Source: Lapillicoccus jejuensis (GTDB lineage Bacteria > Actinomycetota > Actinomycetes > Actinomycetales > Dermatophilaceae). From it: a stretch of DNA of 64,000 bases. The stretch lies in assembly GCF_006715055.1 (NCBI RefSeq), contig NZ_VFMN01000001.1, positions 620,001 through 684,000 on the forward strand, in the 5' to 3' direction. How positions within the stretch are numbered: position 1 is the stretch's first letter; every line of letters starts with the position of its first letter. This document shows, one piece after another, positions 35,736 to 45,200 of this stretch. Position numbers and translations under genes: made by a program. A model generated the notes under the pieces. That model was not told the origin of the DNA. It ran no database searches and saw only the letters and a list, made by a program, of their open reading frames with translations.

Positions 35736-36617
35736 GTGCCGACACAGGAACCGCCCGAGGCGACGCCGTGCGCGCGCCGGCCCGGGGTGATCCGCGTCGG
35801 GACCTCGGGCTGGCGCTACCGCGCCTGGCGCGGCGACTTCTACCCGGCGGGGCTGCCGCAGCGGCGCGAGCTGGAGCACCTGGCCGAGCACACGGACGCC
35901 GTCGAGCTCAACGGCTCGTTCTACTCGCTCCAGCGACCGGGCAGCTGGGAGGCCTGGGCGCGGGCGGTGCCGAAGGACTACCGCTTCGCGGTCAAGGGCA
36001 GCCGGTTCGTCACCCACCTCAAGCGACTGCACGACGTCGGGCCGGGGCTGGCGAACTTCTTCGCCTCGGGCGTGCTGCTCCTCGGCCCACGGCTCGGACC
36101 GCTGCTGTGGCAGCTGCCGCGGACCCTGCCCGCGGACCTGCGGCTGCTCGACGCGTTCGCGGACACCCTGCCGCGGACGACCGCCGAGGCGGTCGGGCTG
36201 GCGCGCGGGCACACCCTCGCCGACGACCGCGTGGGCTGGCCGACGACCGGGCGCTCGCATCGGCTGCAGCACGTCCTCGAGCCACGGCACGCGTCGTGGG
36301 CCGAGCCGTCCGTGGTGCGCCGGCTGCGTCGCCGGGGCCTGACCGTCGCCGTCTCCGACAACCCCGGCCAGTGGCCGGTCCTCGACGTCGACACGACCCG
36401 GGTGCGCTACGTGCGCCTGCACGGTCACACCGACCTCTACACGAGCGGGTACGACGCCCCCGCCCTCGGCGAGTGGGCCCGGCTGGCCCGGGCGTGGGCC
36501 GACGCCGGGCAGGACGTGTGGGTCTTCTTCGACAACGACGCGCGGGGCCGGGCGCCGCACGACGCCGTCGCGCTGCGTCGCGAGCGCGGCCTGCCCGGTG
36601 CCATGCTGCCCCCGTGA
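35736..36617 (+). CDS. DUF72 family protein
   Basis: Encodes 293 aa from a GTG; GTG at 35788 is an alternative start nearer the conserved region. Family features: IRVGTSGWRYRAWRGDFYP, AVELNGSFYSLQ, the YRFAVKGSRFVTHLKRL strand, a ...LEPRHASW... block, and YVRLHGHTDLYTSGY. DUF72 proteins have a TIM-barrel fold and no settled function. A methyltransferase gene overlaps its stop (GTGA). Confidence 0.88.
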   Translation: MPTQEPPEATPCARRPGVIRVGTSGWRYRAWRGDFYPAGLPQRRELEHLAEHTDAVELNGSFYSLQRPGSWEAWARAVPKDYRFAVKGSRFVTHLKRLHDVGPGLANFFASGVLLLGPRLGPLLWQLPRTLPADLRLLDAFADTLPRTTAEAVGLARGHTLADDRVGWPTTGRSHRLQHVLEPRHASWAEPSVVRRLRRRGLTVAVSDNPGQWPVLDVDTTRVRYVRLHGHTDLYTSGYDAPALGEWARLARAWADAGQDVWVFFDNDARGRAPHDAVALRRERGLPGAMLPP

Positions 36618-37300
36618 GCGACGAGGAGAGCCCTCAGGACGTCCCGCCGGCGCGGTTCACCCGCGAGTTCTGGGACGCCCGCTACGCCGGGTCGGACCGG
36701 GTGTGGAGCGGGCGGGTCAACGCGCGGCTGGCGGAGCACGCCACCGACCTTCCCCCGGGCCGGGCGCTCGACGTCGGGTGCGGCGAGGGCGCGGACGCGA
36801 TCTGGCTCGCCGGTCGCGGCTGGCACGTCGACGCGGTCGACGTCTCGCCGGTGGCGCTGGACCGTGCCGCCGAGCACGCGGCGCGGGTCCTGTCGGACGG
36901 GGCCGCGGCGCGGATCGCCTGGCAGGAGCACGACGTGCTCGCCTGGGCGCCGGACGAGGCGTCGTACGACCTCGTCAGCGCGCAGTTCCTGCACCTGCCG
37001 CGCGAGCCGCTCCAGGCGGTGCACCGGCGGCTCGCCACCGCGGTCGCCCCGGGTGGGCGGCTGCTCGTCGTCGGCCACCACCCGGCCGACGCGCACGGAC
37101 CGCACGGGTCCGACGCGTGGCGACCGACGGCGGACGAGGTGCTGGTCGCCCTCGCGCCGGATCCCGCCGGGTGGGAGGTCCTCGTGCGGGACGCCCCCAC
37201 CCGCGAGCACGCCGGCGGTGACGGTGGGGTCGTCACGCTCACCGATGCGGTGCTGCTCCTGCGGCGTCGAGACCCAGCCCGCGACGACCGGTCGCGTTGA
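36614..37300 (+). CDS. SAM-dependent methyltransferase (TehB/thiopurine-type)
   Basis: Encodes 228 aa, GTG in a GTGA overlap. FTREFWDARYAGSDRVWSG at the N-terminus and motif I ALDVGCGEGADAIWLAGRG are typical of the TehB-like group. Motif IV is YDLVSAQFLHLP. The C-terminus reads GGVVTLTDAVLLLRR. The last 62 bp overlap the convergent DUF1479 gene. The substrate cannot be read from the sequence. Confidence 0.87.
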   Translation: MSDEESPQDVPPARFTREFWDARYAGSDRVWSGRVNARLAEHATDLPPGRALDVGCGEGADAIWLAGRGWHVDAVDVSPVALDRAAEHAARVLSDGAAARIAWQEHDVLAWAPDEASYDLVSAQFLHLPREPLQAVHRRLATAVAPGGRLLVVGHHPADAHGPHGSDAWRPTADEVLVALAPDPAGWEVLVRDAPTREHAGGDGGVVTLTDAVLLLRRRDPARDDRSR

Positions 37301-38552
37301 GCTCGGCCTCGGTGAACCGGCCGACCCAGTCGCGCTCGTAGTCCTCGGCCGGGAAGTCCGAGGGGCTGGAGCCGGTGGCGAACGCCTCGCGCACCGAGGC
37401 GGCGTACGTCTCGTTGCGGGGGCACCACGGCGCGGCCGGGATGTACATGACGTTGCCCCAGCCGCGCTGGTCCTGGACCGACGCGACGCTGTGGATCATG
37501 TCGCAGTGCCACCAGACCGAGTCCCCGGCGCGCACGTCGGGGATCCCGGACAGCGCCTCCATGAGCAGGCCGTGGTACTTGTCGCCGGCCGGGAAGACCT
37601 GGTTGACGGTGACGCCGCACATGTCCTCGTCGTCGACGTCGTCGAGCAGCGGGCGGAGCATGAGGTAGCCCATCGCCTCGGGGATCGGCACGGTGTGCAG
37701 CACGCCCTGGTCGTGGGCCATGTCCGACAGCGCCGTCCAGCCCTGGAAGGTGCGGAACGCCGAGCACATCGTCGACCCGGGGTACTGCGGGCCGGCGGTG
37801 CGGTACGCCGCGTCCCACGGGTCGTACTGCTCGACGCTGCCGTCGAAGAGGTGCCGGAAGGCCTGCTGGTAGGCCTGCGTCATCCACAGGTCGAGGGTCC
37901 CGGGGTCGAGGTGGGTGCCGAGGCCGGCGCTGTCGGCGCCCTCCGGCCGCCGACGGATCCGGTCCGGGTAGAGCGAGTCGCGGTCGGGGTCGAACCAGCG
38001 CCTGCCCTCGGAGTCGTAGCGCCACAGGTGGTTGAGGAAGGACTGGACCCGGGCGGTGCGCTCGCTCTGCCGGGCCAGCATCTGCGGGCGCGACCAGTAG
38101 ATCGGGTAGATCTCGGGCTTCGAGCCGACGCTGCCGAAGAAGTCGTCGCCGGGGCCGCGATAGGTCTCGAAGAAGCGGTTGGTCTCGACGTAGTCGACGA
38201 CGTCGCGGTCCCAGGCCAGGGCCTGCTCGTGCTCGACGTGGCCGCGGACGACGAGGCAGCCGCGCCGCGTGACGTGGGCGACCTGCTCGGGCGTGACCCG
38301 CCCGGCCTCGAGGTCGGCGTAGGCGATCTCGGGCCAGACCTGCTCGCCGCGGGCCTTCGTCGCGACGACGTCGTCGACGGCAGCCCGCACGCGCGCCTCC
38401 ATGACGGCGAAGACCTCCTCGACCGTGCGGCCGGACGCCTCGATCCGGGCGCGGATGGCGGCCTTGACCTCGCGGGTGGCTTCGCCGAGATCGCTGGGGG
38501 TGCTCTCCCAGTGCGGCAGCTGCGGCAGCCGGGTCGTCGTCGTGGCGGTCAT
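37239..38552 (-). CDS. DUF1479 family protein (YbiU-like, probable Fe(II)/2-oxoglutarate oxygenase)
   Basis: Encodes 437 aa. The ATG has AGGAGAG upstream. DUF1479 signatures: VWPEIAYADLEAGRV, RRGCLVVRGHV, the metal-ligand pair in GLGTHLDPGTLDLW, and GDSVWWHCDMIHSV. These suggest a double-stranded beta-helix iron enzyme. The natural substrate is unknown. It is divergent from a ROK regulator, and its promoter region carries a pair of inverted operator-like boxes, so it is probably the main target of that regulator. Confidence 0.85.
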   Translation of the reverse strand: MTATTTTRLPQLPHWESTPSDLGEATREVKAAIRARIEASGRTVEEVFAVMEARVRAAVDDVVATKARGEQVWPEIAYADLEAGRVTPEQVAHVTRRGCLVVRGHVEHEQALAWDRDVVDYVETNRFFETYRGPGDDFFGSVGSKPEIYPIYWSRPQMLARQSERTARVQSFLNHLWRYDSEGRRWFDPDRDSLYPDRIRRRPEGADSAGLGTHLDPGTLDLWMTQAYQQAFRHLFDGSVEQYDPWDAAYRTAGPQYPGSTMCSAFRTFQGWTALSDMAHDQGVLHTVPIPEAMGYLMLRPLLDDVDDEDMCGVTVNQVFPAGDKYHGLLMEALSGIPDVRAGDSVWWHCDMIHSVASVQDQRGWGNVMYIPAAPWCPRNETYAASVREAFATGSSPSDFPAEDYERDWVGRFTEAELNATGRRGLGLDAAGAAPHR

Positions 38553-38566
38553 CGGGCTCTCCTCTT

Positions 38567-38636
38567 CCGGTAAAGTACTCTTACTCGATGGCGAGGATAG
38601 CGCGTGTCGCGCGATCCAGGAAGAGTCCCTTACCGG
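38567..38636. promoter_or_regulatory. Inverted operator-like pair between DUF1479 and ROK genes
   Basis: CCGGTAAAGTACTCTT at 38567-38582 on the plus strand and CCGGTAAGGGACTCTT on the minus strand (38621-38636) match at 14 of 16 positions. A minus-strand -10-like TATCCT lies at 38594-38599, so the first box lies across the likely start of the DUF1479 transcript. A TAGGCT at 38641-38646, 6 bases before the ROK GTG, suggests a leaderless ROK message. Binding by the ROK protein is inferred. Confidence 0.65.
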
Positions 38637-38652
38637 ACGCTAGGCTGCTGTC

Positions 38653-39783
38653 GTGGCCCCCGACGACCGCCCCTCCCCCGCCGTCCTGCGCGGGATCACC
38701 GACGAGACCGTGCTGCGGGCCCTGCTGGGGGCCGGGCGGGCGACGCGGGCCGGGCTCGCCGCGACGACGGGGCTGTCCAAGCCCACCGTCGCCGACGCCG
38801 TACGACGCCTGGCCGAGCTCGGTCTCGTCCGCGACACCGGTGAGCGCACGACCGGACGCGGTGGGGTCGGGACCTACTACGAGGTGGACGACGCGGTCGG
38901 CTCGGCGCTCGCCGTGACCATCGCCCCCGAGGGCGTCGTCGCGCTCGCCGTCGACGTGCGGGGGCGCGTGCGAGGGCGGGGTGAGCGGGCCGTCGAGCGC
39001 CCGGCGCCGGCCGCCGCGGTGCGGCGGCGACTGACCTCGGCCGCGCGGGCCGCGGTGGCGGACCCGACGGGCGGCTCCGCCCGGCTGGCCGTGGTCAGCG
39101 CGGCGGACCCCGTCGACCGGGCCACCGGACGACTGGTCCACCTGCCCGACGCCCCCTTCCTCGTCGGCGACCTCGACCCGGTGGCGGCGCTCCGCCCGGT
39201 CGTCGAGGGCGAGGTGTCCGTCGACAACGACGTGACCTGGGCGGCCCGGGCCGAGGTCGCCGCCCGGCGCGCGGCCGGCCGGCCGGGCGACCACCTGGCC
39301 CACCTCTACCTCGGCGAGGGCCTGGGCGCCGCCGTCGTCGCCGACGGCGAGGTGCGTCGGGGTCGGGACGGTCTGGCCGGCGAGGTGGCGCACCTCGTGA
39401 CGACCGGGCCCGGGGGGCGGGCGATGCCCCTCGTCGAGGTCGTCGGCCGGCTCGGGCTGCACCGCCCGGGGACGACGACGGTCGACCTCGACGCGGCGCG
39501 CGCCGCCCTGCGCGACGCCCGGTCGCGAAGGGCCCTCGCGACCGCGCTGGCCGGGGTCGTCGCCGCCCTCGTCGCGGTCGCCGACCCCGGCACGGTGGTG
39601 CTCGCGGGGCCGTGGGGCGCGGACCCGCGCCTGCAGGACGCCGTACGGGCGGCGGTGGGGGCGAACGCCCGCCCGGTCGCCGTCGAGGGGCCGGTCGCCG
39701 CGCCCGGCGCCGCGCAGGAGGCGCTGGTCGCCGCCGCCGTCACCGCGCTGCGCGACGACCTCGCCCGCCGCGCCCGCGCCTGA
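38653..39783 (+). CDS. ROK family transcriptional regulator
   Basis: Encodes 376 aa from a GTG. The N-terminal winged helix is visible (ATRAGLAATTGLSKPTVADAV), then the two-lobed ROK fold (HLYLGEGLGAAVVADGEV, GLAGEVAHLV, PGTVVLAGPWG). The ROK zinc-binding cysteine cluster is not evident and the sugar-kinase residues look weak, so it is probably a sugar-responsive or modified repressor, not a kinase. It is divergent from the DUF1479 gene and probably controls it and itself. Confidence 0.87.
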   Translation: MAPDDRPSPAVLRGITDETVLRALLGAGRATRAGLAATTGLSKPTVADAVRRLAELGLVRDTGERTTGRGGVGTYYEVDDAVGSALAVTIAPEGVVALAVDVRGRVRGRGERAVERPAPAAAVRRRLTSAARAAVADPTGGSARLAVVSAADPVDRATGRLVHLPDAPFLVGDLDPVAALRPVVEGEVSVDNDVTWAARAEVAARRAAGRPGDHLAHLYLGEGLGAAVVADGEVRRGRDGLAGEVAHLVTTGPGGRAMPLVEVVGRLGLHRPGTTTVDLDAARAALRDARSRRALATALAGVVAALVAVADPGTVVLAGPWGADPRLQDAVRAAVGANARPVAVEGPVAAPGAAQEALVAAAVTALRDDLARRARA

Positions 39784-39785
39784 CC

Positions 39786-39922
39786 GACGTCTTCTTGCTC
39801 CGGATGTGCCCGGATCGGCGTCGCCGACGGCGGATCCGGGCACATCGGAAGCAACAAGACGTCTCTCGGACCGCAGCAGAAGGGCCCCGGCGCGACGCGT
39901 CTGCGTCGGACCGGGGCCCTTC
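39786..39922 (+). terminator. Two consecutive inverted repeats after the ROK gene
   Basis: The first has arms of about 33 bp (39786-39818 and about 39831-39863) sharing ATGTGCCCGGATC on the left arm, with few mismatches. The second is a shorter hairpin, GAAGGGCCCCGG with CCGGGGCCCTTC, at 39879-39922. The second is a good terminator candidate. The first is longer than needed and resembles a stretch at 28441-28470, so it may be a dispersed palindromic element. Confidence 0.7.
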
Positions 39923-40126
39923 GTCGTGCCGGTGGCGGGTGGTCCGCCTGACCCCCTGCAAGGTTTGCGACGCGTCTTCACGGCTGACGCTCGGATCCCC
40001 AGGTCCTGCCCCGGGTCGTTCCCCAGATCTGCACGCGCCACGGACCACCAATCTCGACAATGGGCTCAACAAACGGGCACCCTCCTTGACCCGATCGAAG
40101 CACACGGGAAGGAAGCCGCGATCGAG

Positions 40127-40649
40127 GCACCCGTAAAGGGCCTGCCCCAGAGGGCAGGCGACCCGGCAAAACGTCCGCGCGTGAAACTCCCCATCGTGCC
40201 TAAACGACGGGCCGGCCCCGAAGGGCCTGCGACGCACAGCGTCGGCCTGGCTCGCCGTCATCTACCAGGACCGGCCCCAAGGAAGGGCCCACCCCAATGG
40301 GCCGGCGACCACCAGCCCGGGACGAGTCGAGGGTCATGAAGACGCCTCAGTGAAGGGCCTGCAACCTCATGCCAGCTGGTCCTCCTGGTCCGAGACGACG
40401 CCTCAATGAACGGGCGGACCTGGAGGGCAAGCGCCCCTCTATCGCGTTGCGTTTGCACGCGCCGATCACGCCTCAATAAAGGGCCGGCCCCTAGGGGCCA
40501 GCGACCACTCGCGAGGGCGACAGCAGGCCGTGCGACTGCAAGCCTCAATGAAGGGCCGACCCCCGGGGGCCGGCGACGTTAGTTGCACTACACGACAGAG
40601 CCAACATCTTCCCGCCTCAATGAAGGGCCGACCCCAAAGGGCCGAGGAC
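40127..40649 (-). CRISPR. Decayed CRISPR array 1 (eight repeats, seven spacers)
   Basis: Repeats of 36 bp begin at 40127, 40198, 40274, 40344 (shortened to 22 bp), 40400, 40470, 40542 and 40614. Spacers are 34-40 bp (35, 40, 34, 34, 34, 36, 36). On the plus strand the consensus starts GCCTCAATGAAGGGCC and ends GGGCCGGCGAC. The repeats at 40470, 40542 and 40614 are closest to consensus, and the array degrades leftward. If the crRNA strand is minus (starting GTCGCC and ending TTCATTGAGGC), the leader lay to the right. A possible ninth, very worn repeat lies near 40063. No cas gene is seen. Confidence 0.82.
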
Positions 40650-40835
40650 AGCTGACCGGCGACAGGCCGGATGCGCGCCGGCGCGACCTCGTCGAGGGCC
40701 GTACTCGACGGCGGTGCCGGTGTCCCGTTCGTCCTTGATGCGCCGGTGTCCGCGCCGGTAGCGGGTCGCGGTAGTGTCGATGAATGCTGGCCCGGTCGGG
40801 GTCCGCTCGAGGTTCTGGAGTTCGTGGAGTCTCAC
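40617..40835 (-). CDS. Possible small protein or gene fragment overlapping a CRISPR repeat
   Basis: A 72-codon frame starting GTG in a GTGA overlap with the stop of the 440-aa gene upstream. The N-terminal part (RLHELQNLERTPTGPAFIDT) is Arg-rich and soluble. The last 11 codons run into the CRISPR repeat at 40614-40649, so the 3' end may be a fusion made when the flanking DNA was inserted. I do not recognise a family. It could equally be a chance frame. Confidence 0.3.
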   Translation of the reverse strand: MRLHELQNLERTPTGPAFIDTTATRYRRGHRRIKDERDTGTAVEYGPRRGRAGAHPACRRSAVLGPLGSALH

Positions 40836-42154
40836 TGAGCCCGTGTCTGGCCTGTCGGGGGAAGCGATTGAACCCCTGCAGGGTTCTCCCCCTGGAGGAG
40901 TTGAGTGAGCGGCATGACGGGCGAGACGGTCGGCTCGGTCGGAGGTTGGTAGAGCATGTCCCCGAGGGCTTCTCTGGCAGCGAGGTAGTCGGGTGTCGGT
41001 CCCTGGTAGGGGTCGATCATCCGCCAGTAGTAGAAGGCGCGGCGGTCGGAGGCGAGGCGTTCGAGGTGGCCCGGCTCGAGGTCGAGGGCAAGTAGCGACA
41101 GGCCAGTGGCAAAGGGGGTGACGGTCCAGCCGTCGAGGGTGCCGGCGCGGGCGAGGTGTCGGTCGGTGACGATGAGGTAGGGGCTGACCTCAGGGACCTG
41201 GTCTCGGAGGGCGTCGCGGTTGAGCCATCCGTCCCAGTCTTCGGCGCCGTTGATGGCAGAGTTGAACGCGGTGCCGGGGTAGATCGCCCCGCCGTCGAGG
41301 TCGGGCGCGAACCTGGCGGCGACGGCGAGAAGGCACTGGATCTTGGCGGCCGCGGTCGCTGGTCCGTGATGGACCCAGCTGCAGATGCCTCCCGCTCGGA
41401 ACGCGACGCCGCTGGCGCAGGCGTCGGGGGCGTCGTTGATCGTGCTGGCGGAGTGCGTGCTGGTGCGCAGCTCGACCAAGTGGATGCTCAACAGCTCCAG
41501 AGCCTCCCGCAGCGCCGCGGGGGCATCGGCCCGCAGGACGCGGGTAGCGCGGAAGTCCTCCAGCAGCATGGCACCGAACGGCGTGGCAAGGATCTGCTCG
41601 GGGGTGGGGGCACCCCAGGCGGGGTCGAAGACGAACTCGGTGGCGGCGGCCGTGACCTTCTCGGTCATGGCGTCCGAGGCGCGCCACGTCATGAGGGGGG
41701 CGCCCCATTCGTTGCGGGGTCCCTCGGCGAGGGTCGACGTCATAGGAAGCGCCAGGACGAGGGCCGGCGTGCTGGGTAGCCGATGAAACCCGTCCTCGGG
41801 GAACCTCGCCGCCTGCATCGACACCACCAGCCGGCCCCCGACGTTGGCGAGCTGTGGGGCATCGGTGAGGGCCTGGACGATCCGTTCGAGTCGCTCGCGC
41901 CAGGGTGTGTCCAGCCATACCGACAAACCCTCGGACGTGATGTGCAGGGCCCTCGTGGGCCAGATCGCCGACCCCTCCCCTTGACCGACGAGGCCGGCGT
42001 CGAGGATGACCTCACGAACCGCTCGTGTCAGCGACGGGGCCGGCGCCCCGTCGATTTCTCCGGTGATCACCACATCGATCGCGTCCCCGACAATCCGCTT
42101 GGCTACCCGCCCACGCCTCCGCGCCAGCTCGTCCCAGTCGACAACCACGTCCAC
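40832..42154 (-). CDS. Unrecognised 440-aa island protein
   Basis: Encodes 440 aa with a GTG start (42154; GTG at 42148 is an alternative). No signal peptide or membrane segment. The N-terminal part VVDWDELARRRGRVAKRIVG and the middle FVFDPAWGAPTPEQILATPF show no family I know. The coding looks real: long, uninterrupted, with sensible amino-acid use and a divergent promoter region shared with the giant secreted protein. A function tied to that protein, such as protection or processing, is only a suggestion from position. Confidence 0.7.
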   Translation of the reverse strand: MDVVVDWDELARRRGRVAKRIVGDAIDVVITGEIDGAPAPSLTRAVREVILDAGLVGQGEGSAIWPTRALHITSEGLSVWLDTPWRERLERIVQALTDAPQLANVGGRLVVSMQAARFPEDGFHRLPSTPALVLALPMTSTLAEGPRNEWGAPLMTWRASDAMTEKVTAAATEFVFDPAWGAPTPEQILATPFGAMLLEDFRATRVLRADAPAALREALELLSIHLVELRTSTHSASTINDAPDACASGVAFRAGGICSWVHHGPATAAAKIQCLLAVAARFAPDLDGGAIYPGTAFNSAINGAEDWDGWLNRDALRDQVPEVSPYLIVTDRHLARAGTLDGWTVTPFATGLSLLALDLEPGHLERLASDRRAFYYWRMIDPYQGPTPDYLAAREALGDMLYQPPTEPTVSPVMPLTQLLQGENPAGVQSLPPTGQTRAQ

Positions 42155-42185
42155 AACCTCATCCTCCCAAGGCCTTGTCCACCTC

Positions 42186-42214
42186 TTGACACTGTTTGTC
42201 CATTATGTCATGTT
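42186..42214 (+). promoter_or_regulatory. Possible promoter of the giant secreted protein
   Basis: A consensus -35 TTGACA at 42186-42191 is followed after 17 bp by a weak -10 CATGTT, about 50 bp before the ATG at 42264. This gap is AT-rich compared with its surroundings. Confidence 0.35.
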
Positions 42215-42263
42215 TCAGGCGCTAGCACCTGGACTGGATCAGGTGCGTGATCAGGGGGCCCGG

Positions 42264-45200
42264 ATGACGTTCAGGACTCGCGCGACATGGACTGCGCTTC
42301 TCGCGTTGATTGCATTGGTCGCGAGCCTTGCGATTCAGCAGCCAGCGTTCGCGCTCCCCAGTGCGGATCTCAGCGAGATTTGTACAGAGGGTAATACCCT
42401 GTTGTCGACCACGGCTCGACAGAGCGCATCTGCCGGCACTTGTGTTGCTGGCCATGTTGCTGGAACGCGTGGACGCTTGCAGCAAGACTGCCTCTTGAAC
42501 ATCATGGGCGTAACCCTGGGCGTGTCGTATAAATCGAACGAATGCTACGGTGGTGACTCGGAAGACAAGAGGTACCCGGAGGCAATCGCCCAGGCCCGGT
42601 TCATTAACCGCATGAACCGTCTCGGGGTACATGGGTCCGTGCCTGCGGGGCTGTCGGCGCCGACTGTGGGTGGAGTCACGCCCAATATTCAATGGGAAGT
42701 TCGTATTCGTGACAGTATCACGCCGAGAAAGCCAGAAGACACCAAGCTTTACGACTTTCGCCTCGATGTTGTCCTGTATAACGCGGCTGTTAAGTATGGT
42801 GAAGTTTCAGTCGTTGAACTTAAGGCCGCTCCTCCGGCCGGCGATGGTTTTGAGGCTGCGCAGCGGCAGGTGAGTGCCTATGTGCGGCAATTGAAGAACT
42901 ACCAGGTCCCCGCGGTACCCGCGGACTTTTTCGCGGCCGCAAATCCATGGTTTAACTACCTTGACAACTTCCGGATTGTCACCGTGGCGTGCGGGCATAA
43001 CGGGAGCTTGGTCGAGGAGTCAACCAACTACGTCGTGCACCCTGTGGGTGACGATCCTTCGGTGAACAAGGACGGTAAGGGCGTCCTGATGATCGACTAC
43101 CAGGACGAGACTCGGGTCTGTAACCCCAGTAACCAGCCTCCGGGGCCGCCGATCGTGAAGCGTCAGTCAGACGGTTTGCGTAAACCGGAGCCAACCGACA
43201 TCGGTAACCACCCGTCGTGGGCGGACTGCATGCGGAACGCTGGCGGGCTTGTCGTGAATGGCGCCGCGCACGCTGAGGATGTCATTGCGGAATCGACGTC
43301 CTATGCTTCTGAAAGCCTAGGTATTGCGGCGGCGAGTACCTTGCCTGTCGGAGCGACGCTCGAGGGGATAGCGGCTGGAACGGAAACGGTTACCGCTGGC
43401 GGAGTCATCACAGCAGAGGCAGGGGGTGCCGCGGCCGCCGCAGCAATACCCGTTGCAGTCGTCGCAGCGGGAGTGACTCTGGGGATTGCGGGTTCCTGCG
43501 CGATCAACCCAAACGTGTTTGGTGACCCGCACCTCATCACACTCGACGGGCTCCCGTACGACCTTCAAGGGGTCGGCGAGTACCACCTGCTCGAAGCGGG
43601 AAACGGCTCCCTCGATGTGCAGGCGCGGTACGTGCCCATGGCCGGGAGTGACTCCATCTCCGTTCTTGGCGGCATCGCCATCCGCTCGCACGACCAAACG
43701 GTGGAGATCCAGCCGGGCGGCACAGTGCTCATCGACGGCTACAGCAGCGACCTGGCCTCGGACGGCATCGAATCCTTGGACGACGGCCTTCTGGTCATCA
43801 AGTCTGGGGACACGGTCACCGTGGTCTCGAGCGACCCCGGCCTGATCATGCGCTGGTCCGGAAACACGTTCGGGATCAAGCCGATGGATGGTGTGGCCAC
43901 CAAGGGGTTACTGGGCAACCACGACGGTGACCCCTCGAACGACATGGTCTCGGCCTCGGGTGAGCAGTTCTCCAGGGACACGCCGTCGCACTCGTTCTAC
44001 GCGGACTACGCGGACTCGTGGCGCATCACCGACGCCGAGAGCGCGTTCACGTACCCGGGCGGGGCGTCAACGAGCACCTACACCAACGTCAAGTTCCCGG
44101 CCAACGTCAAGAAACTGGCCGACTTCAGCCAGTCCGTGGTCAGCGCCGCGACGCAACAGTGCCGCACCAACGGTGTCACCTCGCCGTCAGCGCTCGAAAG
44201 CTGCGTCTACGACCTTGCCACCACCGGTGACGCCTCCTTCGTCAAGGCCGCCGCCGCCGTGCCCGAGTCCGTCACCGATGGCAACCAGCCCACGTTCGAC
44301 GCCAACGGCACCCTCAGCGAGGACTTCCAGGCGCCCGTCCCCGCCGCGCTGGCCGCCAACACCTACCTCACCCCCGCCGCGGCCGGTAGTGGTGGCTCGG
44401 GTGGCTCGGGTGGCGGTCGTATCGCCGGGCCCTTCTTCGATGACGCCCCGTACAACGTCGCGCTCGTCAACGTTCCCCGACACGACGCCCTGACAGTAGG
44501 GTTCACGGCCCACCTCATCGGAGCGCTCACCGACGCTTCGACGCCGCAGTCGATGACGTTGACTGTTGGGGACCAGCCCGCGGGGACGGTGACCTTCCAC
44601 GACACCTCCGCCGACGCTGCCGGGCCTGCCAGCGGGTCTGGAGCGCAAGGGGCGCAGGTCACGGCGCAGTTCAACTCGGTACAGACCCTGCCCAACGGGC
44701 AGACCGACCACGTCTACAAGATCACGGCAGCGCTAGCGCACACCGCGACCAGCCTGCGCTTCTCCCTTCAGACCATCGGGATCCACGGCGTCACCAGCTC
44801 CGGTCTCGGCGTCAGCGACCTCAGCTTCCACGTCACCGCTCCCCCGGCTCAGGTCATGGACGTCACCCTGCCGGCGACGGTGCAACCGGACGTGCCAGCC
44901 CCGGGGGCCGGCCGCATCGAGACCGGGGGCGCTGAGGACGACTACCGCTTCAACCTCGGCACCGACGACGCCACCCGCGGACTCGTCGTCGACACCTCCT
45001 GTGACGTCGCGCCGTACCTGCACCTCGTGTCGGACGCGACAGGGCAGGTCTTCTCCGGGGCCGGCCACGGCGGTTGCGGCACCCAAACCTTCGCCACGCT
45101 CAGCCCCGGCAGCTACCACCTCGCTGTCGCCGGCCTCGGCCGGACCTTCACCTACTCACTCAAGGCCTACCTCTGGCCGGCGCCGCAGTCGTTCTCGTAC

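Noticed and set aside
39932-39941. Ten-base match (GTGGCGGGTG) to the tRNA-Tyr 3' end as a left attachment site
   Set aside because: Too short for this GC content, and the match ends before the T-arm sequence that att repeats normally include.
40063-40098. Extra CRISPR repeat at the far left of array 1
   Set aside because: Only the GGCTCAACAAACGGGC start resembles the consensus and spacing to the next repeat is off; left out of the count.
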